Of a DNA stretch of 64,000 nt, positions 1 to 13,170 are shown in pieces. How positions within the stretch are numbered: the first letter of the stretch is position 1; the number at the start of each line of letters is the position of its first letter. The notes below the pieces were generated by a model, which was given only the letters and a program-made list of their open reading frames with translations, was not told the origin of the DNA and searched no databases. Source of the stretch: Phaseolus vulgaris (lineage: Eukaryota; Streptophyta; Magnoliopsida; Fabales; Fabaceae); contig NC_023755.2 in assembly GCF_000499845.2 (NCBI RefSeq), positions 35,027,565 to 35,091,564 on the forward strand, written 5' to 3'. The translations under genes and the position numbers were made by a program.

Positions 1-1509
1 TGTATAGAAAAAATTGACAATTCAATGAAGTTATTTTCAAAATATAATAATATAAAAAAAGAAGTATTATTATTAAATGAAATTATAATAAATTGATTGA
101 GTTTACTAACTAAACTAATGTTATGAAAATAAAAATGAGTATTATTTGAAACACAAACAACTTAGGTATTATTTGAACAACAATATTCTTAATTAAAAAT
201 TCTAAGTATTATTGGATCACAAACATCATTGACTAAAATCCTGAGAATTATTTATAACCTAATATTTTTTTTTCTAACCCATTGAGTATTGTTTCTCTAG
301 AGTTCAATCACTATAAAACCAAGTATTCTTTAGGCTACAACTATTTATGATTAAGACTAAATATTCTTTGAAACGCAATCACTCATAACTAAAACACATA
401 GTATTATTTGGAATACTATTTTGACTAAATGTGAGTATTCTTTAAACAACTACCACTTTGGTTCAAACCAAGGTTTACGAAGAAAGTGATAAAAAACATC
501 TCTAGATTATTCACTAAAAGAGAGGTTATGTCTTACAATGGATACAAGATTCGATTCATTCTTTTAGGTTGTTCTCGAACACAAACTATATTTTTTCTCA
601 CAACTATAAATGCTAAGAATAACTTAAGATATTATGTTCCCTCTAGTTGCAAGACTTTTTTCAACATTCCTTCATAGATATTTTTTTTATATAGAGCTTG
701 AGAAGAAAAGATTCGTTGCAAATCCTTTATAACCATTATGAAGGTCTTTTTTTGCTATTACTTTTTCTTAGATCTTAGCATGCTTTGAAACTTGAAGATG
801 CATTCAATGTTCTTAACTTAGAATTAAATGTGTATGACTTATTTGACAATATCTTTAGAACATGACAATATTTTATAGACCTAAGTATATGAATATTCTT
901 TATCTTTTGAGCAATGTGTAGGGTCTGAGATAGTTTAATGACTCTATAACATTGATATCCACATTTTCTAGATAAGTTGTTGACATGAAATAACTTTTAA
1001 CATGTTCTTCAAGAAATCTTGATATTGATAAAATATTGTAACATATTCTTAAAAAAATTAAGAAATATACAACTCCTACCACCATAAAATAAAAATTTAT
1101 TAGAATTTGATATGTATTAAAATAATTAAGGTTTGTATCTATTACACAAAGTATATCACACAAAGGATACTTATCGCCAAGAAAAAAAATATTTGACTAA
1201 ATATATTGTTTGTATTTGTTCATAACACTTTAATCTACAGACAAAGACACATTTCAAACAAGACTTGTAAGTCAGCCACACAATTTGAGTCTATTAGTAC
1301 TTTATTTCTAACATAATCTGATACATATAAAATGATGTTTTATAATTAATTGTTTAAGCATACAATCAAATACAAACAATTTTTTTTATTATTGTAAAAA
1401 TTTATAATTATCTAATTGTATCTTGAATTATTATTTATATTCTTAATTATTATTTCAAAACTTCATTTAACGTAGTAGTGGTTATTATGTCTTTGGCTTT
1501 TGGTTGCAG
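1..1509. other. Probable intron 2 or upstream region of the left-edge Csl gene
   Basis: AT-rich sequence with no match to Csl exons 1 or 2, which are easily recognised in the intact copy at 24828-25719. The first recognisable Csl exon (exon 3) begins at 1510 behind a good acceptor, so this stretch is either a long intron 2 whose upstream exons lie left of base 1, or unrelated flank of a truncated gene. Short ORFs here resemble nothing. It contains the degenerate tandem repeat at about 100-470, listed separately. Confidence 0.5.
100..470 (+). repeat. Degenerate tandem repeat array, copy 1 (inverted copy at 22060-22490)
   Basis: Seven or so imperfect units built around GAGTATTNTTTGAAACAA, followed by a variable stretch ending in ACTAAA. 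The same unit occurs in reverse complement at 22060-22490. Both arrays are followed, about 200 bases further on in repeat orientation, by the shared 17-mer AAGATTCGTTGCAAATC (704-720 here) and by an AGAGAGGT block, so they belong to one larger dispersed repeat. Confidence 0.7.
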
Positions 1510-4500
1510 AAGGAGTATGAGAGCCTGTGCAGTAAAATTATGAATGCAGCAGAAAATTCGATTCCTCTCATAGGAGAATTTGCTATATTCTCAAATACAC
1601 AGCTTAGAAATCATCCAACCATAATTAAGGTACATATTATATTATTGCAGTTAATTACATAAATAATAAATATATGTACCTGTCTTTTTCTACTATGCCA
1701 ATTCGTTTTCTTTCCTTCTTCTAATGCAGTTTTATCTTTTAAACAGAATTAAATTTACTGAAAAGATAAATTTAATTATAATAAAACTATTTTAAAATAT
1801 TACAATAATATACTGCTATACGTGTTAAAAGAACTTTCTAAGTTATACTGATGCAATATAATGTTGATGGATTTTGCAAACCTTGTTATGTTAATTATTA
1901 TAAATAAAAGAAGTGTGTGATGATATATAGCTGAGTTTTTCCAATTACACTTAATAGTTGTTAGAAATGTTGAAAATCAATCCGATCCAAAAATAATAAT
2001 TAAAAATATTTTTTTTTAATTTGTTTGATTTACTTTTTCTTCAACCAAATAATTTCATTTGAATTTAAATCAAATTAAATTATTTATTGTATTTAAATAT
2101 AATGTTATATTTTTAAAATCAATTAATTACTAACAAATATACAAAAACGTTTTTGTTTTTTTATAGATTAGTATTATTTACAATACATTTATATTTATAA
2201 AAAAATTGGTACTAAATTTATTTTATAAATATAAGATAAAGTTTATATTATAAATACAATAACAATTATAAAGTAAGTTCAAACTATATGTTTTCATTCA
2301 ACTTTTTATTATAAAATATTTAATAATTCTTTTACAAAAAAATTGTTTTACAATTTTTTAAAATTTAATAATTGTATATTAGAAAAATCCCAAAAAATTT
2401 ATCGAAACGGAAGCTTAAAATATTAATTTATTTGAAATTTATATTAAATTAGAATAAGATTAAACTTAACTATATTTTATTTTATATTTTGTTTTGATGA
2501 TTACTTAAACCAAATATATCTTCAAACACCTTTAATTAACAGTACTTATTTAATGAGACAATTCAATAAGGAGCACGTGATGACTTTATAGTACAATGAA
2601 GATTTGGTAGGTCCCAAAATATGTTATGAAGGTTGGGTACCAACTAAAGTTTGGAGTTTGGTACACTTTGATCACAGATGCCTGGTTCGCAAAATTTATT
2701 TTGTATTAAATGTTTTTTTTATAAAAATTAATTTTAAATATTAAAATATTTAGTTATTATTTTAAATTAAAAACTATCTTATAAATTAATAATTTTTATT
2801 ATTAATAAAAAATTATAAAATAATTTTTATATTAATATTTAATTATTATCTATTAAGATTTTATCTATTTATTATTTTATATGTAAATTTAGTTTTTATT
2901 AATACTAATAAAAATTTAATATATTAATAACTAAAATTTTAGTAATTAATTTAATAATTATTTTATAATTTTTATTAATAATATAAATTATTTTATATAT
3001 TAAAAAAATAGTTTTTAAAATAATATTTAATTTATTTAGTATGATTAATTTTTTTTATTTTTATAATTAATTGTTATTTAATGATTTTTTTACGGTTTGT
3101 TAATTATTATTGTGTGTTTTGTTGTTGTAATCTATTCAATTTTGGCCATCTTAACATTTTTTTTATTTTTTATTTAACTGCTTTGTTGTGTGGGGATGAA
3201 CGTTAGTGAGGATGAATTTATTTGGAAGTAATTATTAAGGTAAGTTTTGATGACGTTTGTATTTTTTTTAAAATTATGAATATATAAAACTCTTATATGA
3301 TTTTTTTTTTTCAATGGCTTGGAATTTCTGTAAAATATTTCAAATTTATTCAATTTTTTTTCTCATAAAAGAAATTACTTAAGACTGCACTTTAATGAAA
3401 ATTTGATTGGGGCACAGTCCTCTCGGGACATTTTTAACAACAAAGTATAGTAGATCCACCCCACCAATTTAGTTATACAACCATAAATAACTAATTTAAA
3501 TTTTAAATTATTTATTTATTTATTTATTAACTACCATAATTATAAAATTTTATTTATTAACTAACCTAATTATAAAATTTTATTATTAAAAAAGAATTGT
3601 GGAGTTATTTCATGGTTTACAAAAAAGGTTAGTGGTGAAAAAGATATTTTCAGGCAAATATTAATCAACCCATAAAAACAAAAATGAGTACACTTAACTA
3701 TTTTATCTTGATAGAAGAAAAATGTTATTATTTACGTCATAAATTTCAATAATTTAAAAGAGATAATAGTTTATACAATAGTATTTTATCTAAAGAAGAC
3801 AAAGAAATTCGTGATCCTTGAATGGAGCTTTCTCTTTAATGCTCAAACGATCTGAACAAACATATTAATGAATATAGGTTTGATTTATTTTCTGAAAGAG
3901 AATGCATAAACAGCTTCAAAACAAATATTTTTGTACTTGTTGGTAGGTAATATGCGAAAACCAAGGTCTTTCAGAGGAGTTGCCACACTTAGTCTACATA
4001 TCTAGAGAAAAGAAGAAGCAACATCCACATCATTATAAAGCTGGTGCCATGAATGTGTTGGTGAGTTTGTTTTCTTCTTAACTAAGAAGAAATTGTTGTG
4101 TTACTAATAGTAGTTTGTATCATTATTTGTATTCAGAATTCTTACATGATCTTAAATCACTGTTATTTGTATCATGAATAGACAAGAGTTTCCGGAGTGA
4201 TGACAAATGCTCCCTTTATCCTGAACGTAGATTGTGACATGTATGTTCATAATCCAAAGATTGTTCTACACGCACTCTGCATTTTACTAGATTCAAAGGG
4301 AGAGAAAGAAGTTGCATTTTCACAATGTATCCAGCAATTCTACGATGCATTGAAGGATGACCCTTTTGGAAATCAACTTGTGGCAGCGTTTTTGGTGAGT
4401 CAACAAGAAAGTTCGCCAAATAACGTTATTATGAACTACATGACATGTGTTAATAAAGCCTCCTTTTGTGTATCGCAGTACCTAGGTGGTGGATTAGCAG

Positions 4501-6526
4501 GACTTCAAGGGATATTTTACGTGGGAACAAATTGCTTGCATCGAAGAAAAGTAATTTATGGCCTTTCTCCTGATCATCACATTCAAAATGGAAAGAAGGA
4601 TCATGACATCACAAATGGTACTTTGATTTCACTGTTATCCTTATGAGTCTAAATATGTTATTCTTATTTTCCCAGTTTCAAAAGGGTCTCATAATGCCGA
4701 AATATTTTGTCAGCTCAAAAGAAACTCCAGTTTTTGAAATTATAGTTATCTGATATACCATGTTACTATGTGTGCAGGGAAATTCTCAGAAAAGAAAAGA
4801 ATATTTGGAAGTTCAAAGGGGTTTGTGGAATCAGCTACTGATGCTTTGGAAGGGAAGACATTGGCTCCTAGTAATAATATTTGGAAATATGTTGAGGCAG
4901 CAAAAGAAGTTGCCAGTTGTGAATATGAATATGACACTGCTTGGGGTAAAGAGGTAAGCAAAAGAGAAAACTAAGTATTCACCTAAACAAACAAAAAATG
5001 AATAAAAAAGCTAGTTTGTTCTTGAAAAAGTTTACTTTTTTCCGTCATTAGTAAAAATTTTGAGTACTGAGTATTGAGAATGTTAGGTGGGTTGGATGTA
5101 TGGATCAACATCAGAAGATGCACTTACAGGGCTGAAAATCCACACAAAAGGTTGGAGATCTGAAGTGTGTTCACCAGACCTTATTGCCTTTATGGGTTGC
5201 TCACCTCAAGATATCATAACTGTAATGGTCCAACAAAGAAGATGGGCCTCAGGGTTGCTTGATATTCTCCTAAGCAACCACTGTCCAATTTTTGGAACCC
5301 TATTTGGTAAGCTCCAATTCAGACAGTGCTTGGGCTATCTTTGGGTCACCACTTGGGGCTTAAGATGTGTTCCTGAAATATGCTACAGTCTTCTCCCTGC
5401 ATATTGCATCATCAACAACTCTACTTTCTTGCCCAAGGTATGAACTTAGATCCCATGCAATTTTCAAACTCTATGGTACCAGAATACACACATAGATCAA
5501 GTAAAGTTTATTCATTGAATAATTAAACTTCATTTTTCATAAAGATATAAATGTCTTCATATTCAAAAGTTTAACTTGCATAGTCCTCAAGATAATCACT
5601 ATTTGTTATTTGTAATAGAATTATTAAAGGTGTTGTTTTACAAAGTTATTTTTTATGTATAAAGGAAGGGAACTTAATTAGATTAAAAAAATTTGAATTC
5701 AGTTGTGTGTATATATATAAGCATAACTTCTGAGTTAAAATGTTTAATCATATAATGGCTGGGAAAGTTGTACTAACATCACTGCATATAATCCATGATT
5801 AGAAGCTTAACATTTAAACAATCTCTTTTTCTTCCATCAACCTATTTTTTTTGTTTGCTTACTGCTTTCTTTTAAGGCTATAAAAAAGTACAAGACTTTT
5901 GAGATAGTTATATAAATTTTAAAATATTACTTCATATTCAATAACTTACTAAACACACACTTTTTCACACTGTTTCAATCGTGTTGCAGGAACTTGGACA
6001 AGGGATTCCTACCACTTTGTTTGTGATTTACAACATAAGTACCGTTGTAGAGTACCTGGGAACAGGGTTGTCAATTCGAACATGGTGGAACTCTCAAAGA
6101 ATGGCAAGGATAACCACCACGAATGCTTGGTTTTCTGGATTTTTGAGCATTGTTCTTAAGCTATTGAGAATATCAGACACTGTCTTTGAAATAACAAAAA
6201 AAGAGCAATCATCATCCAACGAGAGTGCTAAGGAAAACAATGGTAGATTCATTTTCAACGAGTCTCCAATTTTTATACCTGGCACAACTATTTTGCTTAT
6301 TCAACTAATAGCATTGGTTACCAAGTTGTTAGGATGGCAACCACGTGTTAGAAATGGACATGGATCTGGCATAGAAGAAATGTTATGTTGTTCATATTTG
6401 GTTGTTTGCTACTGGCCATTTTTCAAAGGTTTATTTGGCAAAGGAAAATATGGAATTCCCTTATCCACGATATGCAAGTCAATGGTGTTGGCTTTCCTTT
6501 TTGTGTACTTTGGCAAAGCTTATTAA
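1510..6526 (+). CDS. CSLB/CSLH: Cellulose synthase-like protein, CslB/CslH type, 5' part outside the window
   Basis: Glycosyltransferase family 2 enzyme expected in Golgi membranes, making a cell-wall glucan from a nucleotide sugar. Exons: 1510-1629, 3947-4060, 4182-4394, 4479-4617, 4778-4953, 5087-5437, 5990-6526; all have GT-AG borders and join in frame to the TAA at 6524, giving about 549 residues. Exon order, phases and lengths match exons 3-9 of the complete gene at 24828-28823. Visible motifs are DCD in NVDCDMY (exon 5), SEDALTG and QQRRW (exon 8), then the C-terminal membrane segments (exon 9). Exons 1-2, which carry the first membrane helices and the DDG motif, are not in the window. 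Oddities: VIWEN in exon 4 reads VICEN, and the FVQCPQ block in exon 5 reads FSQCIQ, which hints at relaxed constraint. Whether it is B or H type needs a tree. Confidence 0.85.
2719..3060. repeat. AT-rich fold-back (MITE-like) repeat in Csl intron 3
   Basis: The left arm (about 2722-2840) and right arm (about 2945-3058) are approximate reverse complements, sharing blocks such as ATTTAATAATTATTTTATAA and AAAACTAT. It lies in the 2.3-kb intron 3 of the left-edge Csl gene; the corresponding intron of the intact copy (26045-26288) is only 244 bp. Target duplications cannot be placed in such AT-rich sequence. Confidence 0.5.
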
Positions 6527-7220
6527 GGATGATTGGGTGATTGTATACATCCTTTGGTTGGTTTTGCAATTTGCTACTCCATAGTCTTCTCCTTGTATGG
6601 TGGTTTTGCATATATTCTTCTCATTGTACGGTACTATTGTGAGAATAGTGTAGTGGAAACATAAAATAATATTAGTTATATTAAGTTATGTAAGGGAGAT
6701 CAATCATGTACCTACCTCAAAATGCTTAATTAGGCAAAAGTGTGAAAATAAAATAAAAGATAGTGAGAAAATATTACTTACTAGTTTCTGTTTTTAGTTT
6801 GTTTTCCTAAATATGTAAAGAGTGATACCACACTCTTTTTTACATCTATATTTCAAAAAGAAATATAACTGTTTGAATATATAAAAAGTTTGGTAAGGTG
6901 TTCTGTTCTTTATGTATAAGAGTTGGATCATTCCTGAAGTGGTTTTTATTTATTTATTTTTTATTATCGATAAAAATATATAAAAAGTGAGAAGATAACA
7001 AATTTAGTTTGGAGAATAAATAGGTTAAAGTGGGAAATTCATTAAGAAAGGGAATTTTATAATGTAGTAAAAAATGAATAGTGAAATATGACACTAGATG
7101 TGAGCTAGAGAAAAAAATGTGGTATTTTCTTATAGGTTTGCATTGGATATTCAAAATAACCATTCTAGAAGTGAAAACTATATTTTCTTTAAATCCTTTT
7201 GATCTTTCAAGACTCTACCT
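6527..7220. other. 3' flank of the first Csl gene; no gene seen
   Basis: AT-rich sequence after the Csl stop codon. It presumably begins with the 3' UTR. The short ORFs on both strands have no recognisable motif. Confidence 0.5.
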
Positions 7221-7440
7221 CACTATAAGAAAAGTTGGTATTACATATAACTCAAATTTGTATGTAAGACAGTAAATCCGTATATAAAACATAGTTTACA
7301 TATGAATTATATTTGAAAAAAAATTCATATGTAAAATTGTCGTAGATAACTGTTGCATACGGATTTAGAATCTAAATGTAACTATGTTCAAATTTACATG
7401 CGCATATATTTGAATGTAACTATGCTCAAATTTTAAAAAA
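7221..7440 (+). mobile_element. CACTA-type (En/Spm) transposon terminus
   Basis: Begins CACTATAAGAAAAG, close to the common plant CACTA terminal repeat CACTACAAGAAAA. It is followed by subterminal, partly inverted short repeats around ATCCGTATATAAAAC, CATATGAATT, CATACGGATTT and two related AACTATG(T/C)TCAAAT stretches, as expected for the subterminal region of this superfamily. I found no matching CTTTTCTTATAGTG end downstream, so this is one end of a degraded or interrupted element. Confidence 0.55.
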
Positions 7441-7539
7441 CAAAATTGAATTATTTTGAGTGAACTTTAATGCATGGTTAAATGATTAATTTTCTTTTGA
7501 AGAACCTGATTATCAATTTAAAAACCTGGTATAAGCAAA

Positions 7540-7930
7540 AATAGAGAATACAATATCTATTTTCAATTGAATTGAAATATCCAAATACATTAATCTTGTT
7601 ATTATCAAAATCCAAATTCCAGAATAAATTATTTTTTTTCAATTAAATTCAAAAATCTAAATGTAATTATAATAGTAATCTTAAATCTTTCTATAATAAA
7701 ATCTATAATGCACTAAATATTTTCAATTCAGTTCGAAAATCCAAATAAATTAATCCTGCTATTATCAAAATCCATAATCCAGAATGCAGAATTTTTTTGC
7801 AGTTAAATTCTAAAATCCAAATGCATTATGTAATTAATAGTAATATTGGAATATCCAAATCCAGAATCCATAAATCACAATACATTTGCAATTGAGTTAC
7901 AAAATGAAAATTGTTATATACGTGTAACTA
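7540..7930. repeat. Degenerate tandem repeat
   Basis: About four imperfect units sharing the blocks CAATTNAATTNNAAAATCCAAAT and TATTATCAAAATCCA, with poorly conserved spacing. It may be internal sequence of the CACTA-like element that starts at 7221. Confidence 0.45.
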
Positions 7931-7956
7931 TAATAATAAATCTTTCTATATTTAAG

Positions 7957-8042
7957 GCTGCATGAGCAAGTGCCTTGGACCAAAGCGGCATTATGGCCTC
8001 CGCTTCTCCATGGTTTAGGTATTCAACCGGAAGAGCATGAAC
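7957..8042 (-). pseudogene. Isolated exon-like fragment of an unidentified gene
   Basis: On the minus strand a good splice acceptor (ATTTCAG) is followed by 29 sense codons beginning [18 protein letters not shown] and ending KALAHAA. Amino-acid composition and local GC are protein-like, unlike the surrounding DNA. No second exon, start or stop belonging to it was found. I do not recognise the family. Given the CACTA-type end upstream, it could be an exon picked up by a transposon, or a relic of a lost gene. Confidence 0.35.
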
Positions 8043-8449
8043 CTGAAATCATAAACTGTCAATCAAGCTGAGAACGATGGGAATAAATGTTGAAAAGAAA
8101 TTAAAGCCACAAACTCATAAGACCACAAAGGTAAAACAATTAGTAAAGTCCACAATGGAGGTACACACCAACCAACCCACATTGTTCATCAATTTTTAGA
8201 AAATGACAATTACTAAGAATACATGTCGGATAAAATATGTATAAATCATGTTGATCCCTATTTTCCTTTCCTTTATGTATTTAAAAAATAAAAAGTCGAT
8301 AAATATTGTTCCGCCAAAACAAAACTTTCTCGTGCTAGACATTCCATAGATTTTTTTTAGTGTATACATTACTAGTTATTTTATAATTATTGCCTCAGTT
8401 TAAGAAACCAAACTTTAGCTAGACTTTTGTATATTAAGCCCACAGAAAG

Positions 8450-9460
8450 TGATATGACTCCAATAACATGATAGAGATATGATATGAACATGTTATGGAT
8501 TCAACAAGAGTTGGAATATGATTAGGCACTTTTTAATAATTGGATCAATATTCTTATCATTCAAGAACTCACCAAAACACAAGTAACCAAGCCAAAATCA
8601 CATAGAAACCCATTTTGAACAACAAACTCATGGATAGAAACTCAAGAACACAACATATAGCATTTATACCCATGGAGGACGTGACCAAAACAGCAAGAAC
8701 AACCAATTTTCACCGATTAAAATTGAATATAAGTGCAACAAATGAAAGAGGACATCATAAGGAAGAGATTGCACTGATTGAAAGTGAAAACAAACAAGTA
8801 GAACAAAAATGGGTAATTTAGAATGAAGGGGAAAATGGACTTATGTGGATGAAGCTCTTGGAATGTGCACGCCACTTGAAGGATGGTTGGCTTCAAGATG
8901 AGTGTTGTTGCCGCCACTTGAGAGCCTAAGAATTCACTCAAGATAAGACTAGAAGATAAGAAGACACAAGTCTCTCTCACTCACTCATCAATTTGGTAGA
9001 GGTTCATTACTCACAAAATCAATCTTATTATTTCAAAGACCTAAGCCTTCATTTTATAATAGAGAGGGTTGGTCACAAAGTACAAGAGAAGCTTACAAGA
9101 GAAGCTTTTGAAAGGTCACCTTCCAACTCCTTCTATTCTAGCGCCTAAAGGAGTGTGAAGAGACAACTTTCTAGTTTCTTCTTAAAAACTAACGCCTAAG
9201 GTACTTACAAAAGAGGTGTCTTTTTGGTTTCCCTCTTAGTACCTTCCTAAACACTACTCCTATATGTTTCATATAACATAAATTACAAAGAAAGATATTA
9301 ATTGGAGCTCGTTCTTGAATTCTTGTTGGCTTTGAGCTTGATCCTCTCTTTATTTAATTCTTCTTTAATTTTTTGAGAAGACTAGAAGGAAGAATTTTAA
9401 ATGTTTGGGTGGATGGCCTCTTCCTCCTTAGTAAAATCCTCCTCTTTTTTATCTCCATCA
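8450..9460 (-). repeat. Left (3') LTR of the older Gag-only element
   Basis: About 1,011 bp, TG...CA bounded, aligned end to end with 12158-13170. In element sense it follows the Gag stop at 9519 by about 60 bases, with a GAGGAGCA purine stretch next to its edge. Confidence 0.88.
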
Positions 9461-9518
9461 TGCTCCTCGAGTTGGAGAGAATTCATCCACGAATTCTGAA
9501 TCCCTGCATATAACAAAG

Positions 9519-10930
9519 TCAGTTTACTATCAAGATTAACAGTGGAATAAGAGAAAGGCAAACATGACTTAGAATTTGTAAGCAGTAGGAGTTCAGAAAA
9601 GGAGGTCCTATAGACAGACCAAGTGGAAAAATTGTTTGGGAATGATGATATTTTTTTGGAAAAAGTCCTCTTAAATGGTGAAAACCATTAGGAGGTATGA
9701 AAAAATCATCCCTGACATTCTTTAACCAAGATGGTGGTGAAGTAAGAATCTTTGGTAATGAAAAAGATAAGGAAGGAAAACACCTTGGAGATGAAAGGAT
9801 AAGACCCATGTCAACTTGGCCTTCTTTGTCTTTTTCATTGTCACTTGTGGTAGGTGGTTGAGTTAGGTCTTGTTTTACCTTGTTTATCATTAAGGTTTGT
9901 TTTTGTGGACAATGAAGAGCTATGTGCCCAAAACCTAAACATTTAAAACATTTTATTTTTGAAGTTTTGGTAGGTGACTTAGGAGATGTAGAAGAATTTG
10001 TAGAAACTTTTTTTGGAGAAGTGGTTTGTTTAGAAAAATTAGAAGGAGAAATTTTTGCATCCTTCCTAGAAGAGTTGTAGAAATCATGAGTATTTTTTAA
10101 AGTTGTTTTCAAAAGGTATGATTCCACCTTGATGGCTAGGTAAACCACTTTCTTTAAAGAAGAGTACTCATTTAATTCTACAAAATCTCTAATATCTCTT
10201 TTTAAGCCACGTACAAACCATTTTATCTTTGACTCTTCATTGGCATGCATATTCATTTTAGTCAAAGTTGTTTCAAAATATTTAAAGTATGCATCTACCG
10301 TCCTATGTCCTTGAGGAAGCCTTTGGAACTTCAACAAGTGTTCCTTCCTAGAAGGAGGAACAAACCTCACGCGCATACACTCTTTCAAATCATTCCAAGA
10401 AATCATGGGAGGTCTCTTGCTATATATAATGTCCATTACAATGATATGCCACCATTCTTTGGCATAGTCCAAAAAGGGTAAAGAAACTATCCTAAGTTTA
10501 TGGTCATCTTGGACCTTATACACATGAAAAATATGGTCAACCTTAGCTTCCCAATCTAAATACACATTACCATCATCAACACCACTAAAAGTAGGAAGAT
10601 TTACAATTTTTGAATAAAGCAATGCCCCATGTTGGCGCCTATCTTCAAGTTTATGTATTTTCCATTCTTCCTTTTTTTCAAAGCTCCCAAGTTGTTGGAA
10701 CTCCTTAAAACATGCCCATGATGATGTTGGCCGTGAGGAATGGATCTTTCATGCTTCATGGCAAGTTTTGACAATCTTTTCTCCATTTGTTTTGCTTCTA
10801 AGATTTGAAGCTTTGTCTCAATTCCTCATCTCGTTGTGCAATTATTGTTTTAACCTCTTGTAATTCATCAAGGAAGTATGCTTTTGAAGAGGAATGACGT
10901 TTAGAAGGTGCTGCACTTGATAAGTATCCA
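9519..10930 (-). pseudogene. Gypsy Gag polyprotein, N-terminus frameshifted
   Basis: The main open frame 10622-9519 gives 367 residues. It holds a Retrotrans_gag core (LDWEAKVDHIFHVYK through LTKMNMHANEE), then a Ser/Thr/Lys-rich linker and one CCHC zinc knuckle, CFKCLGFGHIALHC, which packages RNA. Upstream to about 10930 the homologous N-terminal part is found in other frames (His-rich block near 10730), so this copy is frameshifted compared with the intact Gag at 46861-45425. No pol follows. Confidence 0.85.
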
Positions 10931-12157
10931 TTGCAAAATCAAAACAGCACACAAAAAGAACAAACAATTTCAAGAAAAACAAGGTTAGAAAAATGGAACA
11001 AAGATAGTGTTGTAATGAAAATTAAAAGACACTCAAGTCACTCCAAGAAAGAATACTTCCCTCAACCAATCTGCTCTTGAGGTTTTGGTAACTCTCAAAT
11101 GAAATATGTCAAAGCAAACCACTCTTTCTTAAAGCCAAGACACCACAAAACTTAAAGAACAATAAAAGACAATCAAGAAAAGGTGTAAACAAGAAAAGGC
11201 TATAGCAAAAGGAATACAAGATATATGACAAACTCAAAGAATAATGAAGAAAAGACAATCAAGAAAAATAAGGTACTCAATTAAAGGATGACACACAAAA
11301 GAAACCTAAAGAAAAGCACTAGAATAGATGAAGAAAACAAAAACAGAACTACTGGAATTGTAAAAACTGGAATTTGGGCTTAACTTCAAAAAATTATCTG
11401 GAAGGTTATAATGCAAACTGGAATCTGAAATTTAAACCACTGAAACTTAAGATGTTATCTCACTTTGGGCACTGGAATCACACAAAAACAATATACCAAT
11501 TAATTGTGATAAATTTCCGAAAATCACTGTCGCATCATCGTTTTTTCAGAGTTAGAATTTTACACTTTGTTCGTATTTCATTTATCATTTTTTTGTATTT
11601 GGAATTTTGATACACTTCTTTTTTTTACTCTTTTGTAACACTTCAAACTACATAAATCCAAAGTTTCAGAATTTTTTCTCCAACAATTGTAATTCGCATA
11701 AACGAAAACAGTCAGCACAGTTTCAGGAAAAACACATGAAATCTAATCTGGAATGAAAAAAAACATAATTGAGAAACTTCAAAAGACACAATAGAATTGA
11801 TGTTTCAAGAACTTGTATAGATAAGAACTCAAATCTAAAAAGAAAAGGCACCAAAGGATCAAGAAAACAAACTCATAAAACTGCACTCAATTAAAAATCA
11901 AGAAACCAAAATTATCAACAAAAGGACTACATAAAATTGATAACATTTTTGGAGAAATATGACTTTGACAAAACTTATAGAGATTCCAAAATCAAAATGA
12001 CACAAACACAATGTAATAAGAACAAGAAAACAACAAGAAATACTCAAAAATAAACCTAAAACAGAAAGGTAAAGACAAGAATGTAAAGTTCTTGAATTAA
12101 AAGTGTCAAAACAACTTAAACACACCAAAGAACAAACCTAAGACTCGTGATACCACA

Positions 12158-13170
12158 TGATATGATTCCAATAACATGATATGAATATGATATGAACATG
12201 TTATGGACTCAATAAAAGTTGGAATATGATTAGACACTTTTTAAGAATTGGATCAATGTTCTTAACATTCAAGAACTCACCAAAACACAAAAACTAAGTC
12301 AAACTCACATAGAAACCCATTTTGAACAACAAACCCATGGATAGAAACTCAAGAACACAACATATAGTATTTATACCCATGGAGGACGTGACCAAAACAG
12401 CAAGAACAACCAATTTGCACCGATTAAAATTAAATATAAGTGCAGCAAATGAAAGAGGACATCATAAGGAAGAGATTGCACCGATTGAAAGTGAAAACAA
12501 ACAAGTAGAACAAAAATGGGTAATTTGGAATGAAGGGAAAAATGAACTTATGTGGATGAAGCTCTTGGAATGTGCACGCCACTTGAAGGATGGTTGGCTT
12601 CAAGATGATTGTTGTTGCCGCCACTTGAGAGCCCAAGAATTCACTCAAGATAAGATTAGAAGAGAAGAAGACACAAGTCTCTCTCAATCACTCACCAATT
12701 TGGTAGAGGTTCTTTACTCTAAAAAATCAATCTTATTATTTCAAAGACCTAAGCACCCATTTTATAATAGAGAGGGTTGGTCACAAATGTACAAGAGAAG
12801 CTTGAAAGGTTGCCTTCTAACTCCTTCTATTCTAGTGCCTAAAGGAGTGTGAAGAGACACCTTTTTAGATTTTTCCTAAAACTAGCGCCTAAAGTGCTAT
12901 ACAATGAAGGTGTCTTTAAGGTTTCCCTCTTTAGCACATCTTAAAGCTATTCTATATTATTTACAAATTTATACAAAAGAAACTATAAAGAGAGATATTA
13001 ATTGGAGCTCATTCTTGAATGCTTGTAGTCTTCTTGTTGGCTTTAGGCTTGATCCTCTCTTTATTTAATTCTTCTTTAATTTTTAGAAGATTAGAAGAAA
13101 GAACTTTAAAAGATTGGGTGGATGGCCTCTTCCTCCATTAATGAAATCCTCTCTTACTTGATCTCCATCA
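12158..13170 (-). repeat. Right (5') LTR of the older Gag-only element
   Basis: About 1,013 bp, partner of 8450-9460. It holds an open frame of 176 codons (12322-12852, +) that is stopped early in the partner LTR, so I do not treat that frame as a gene. Confidence 0.88.

Larger units (their letters stand above)
8450..13170 (-). mobile_element. Gag-only (TR-GAG-like) Ty3-gypsy LTR retrotransposon, older copy
   Basis: LTRs at 8450-9460 and 12158-13170 both start TGATATGA and end CTCCATCA. Flanks are GAAAG (8445-8449) and GAAAA (13171-13175), a 5-bp target duplication with one change. Reading on the minus strand, the right LTR is the 5' one, and just inside it (about 12150) lies TGGTATCA, the start of the primer-binding site for initiator methionine tRNA. 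Only a Gag is encoded; the 2.7 kb between the LTRs has no protease, RT, RNase H or integrase. The LTRs differ at many positions (roughly 8% over the first 180 bases by eye), so the insertion is much older than its relative at 44579-49199. Confidence 0.9.

Noticed and set aside
1..1509. Search for Csl exons 1-2 upstream of the left-edge copy
   Set aside because: No similarity to the corresponding exons of the intact gene was seen; absence in the window does not prove truncation because intron 2 may be long.
12322..12852. 176-codon plus-strand ORF
   Set aside because: It lies wholly in the right LTR of the older Gag-only element; the matching frame in the left LTR stops after 68 codons, so it is a chance frame.
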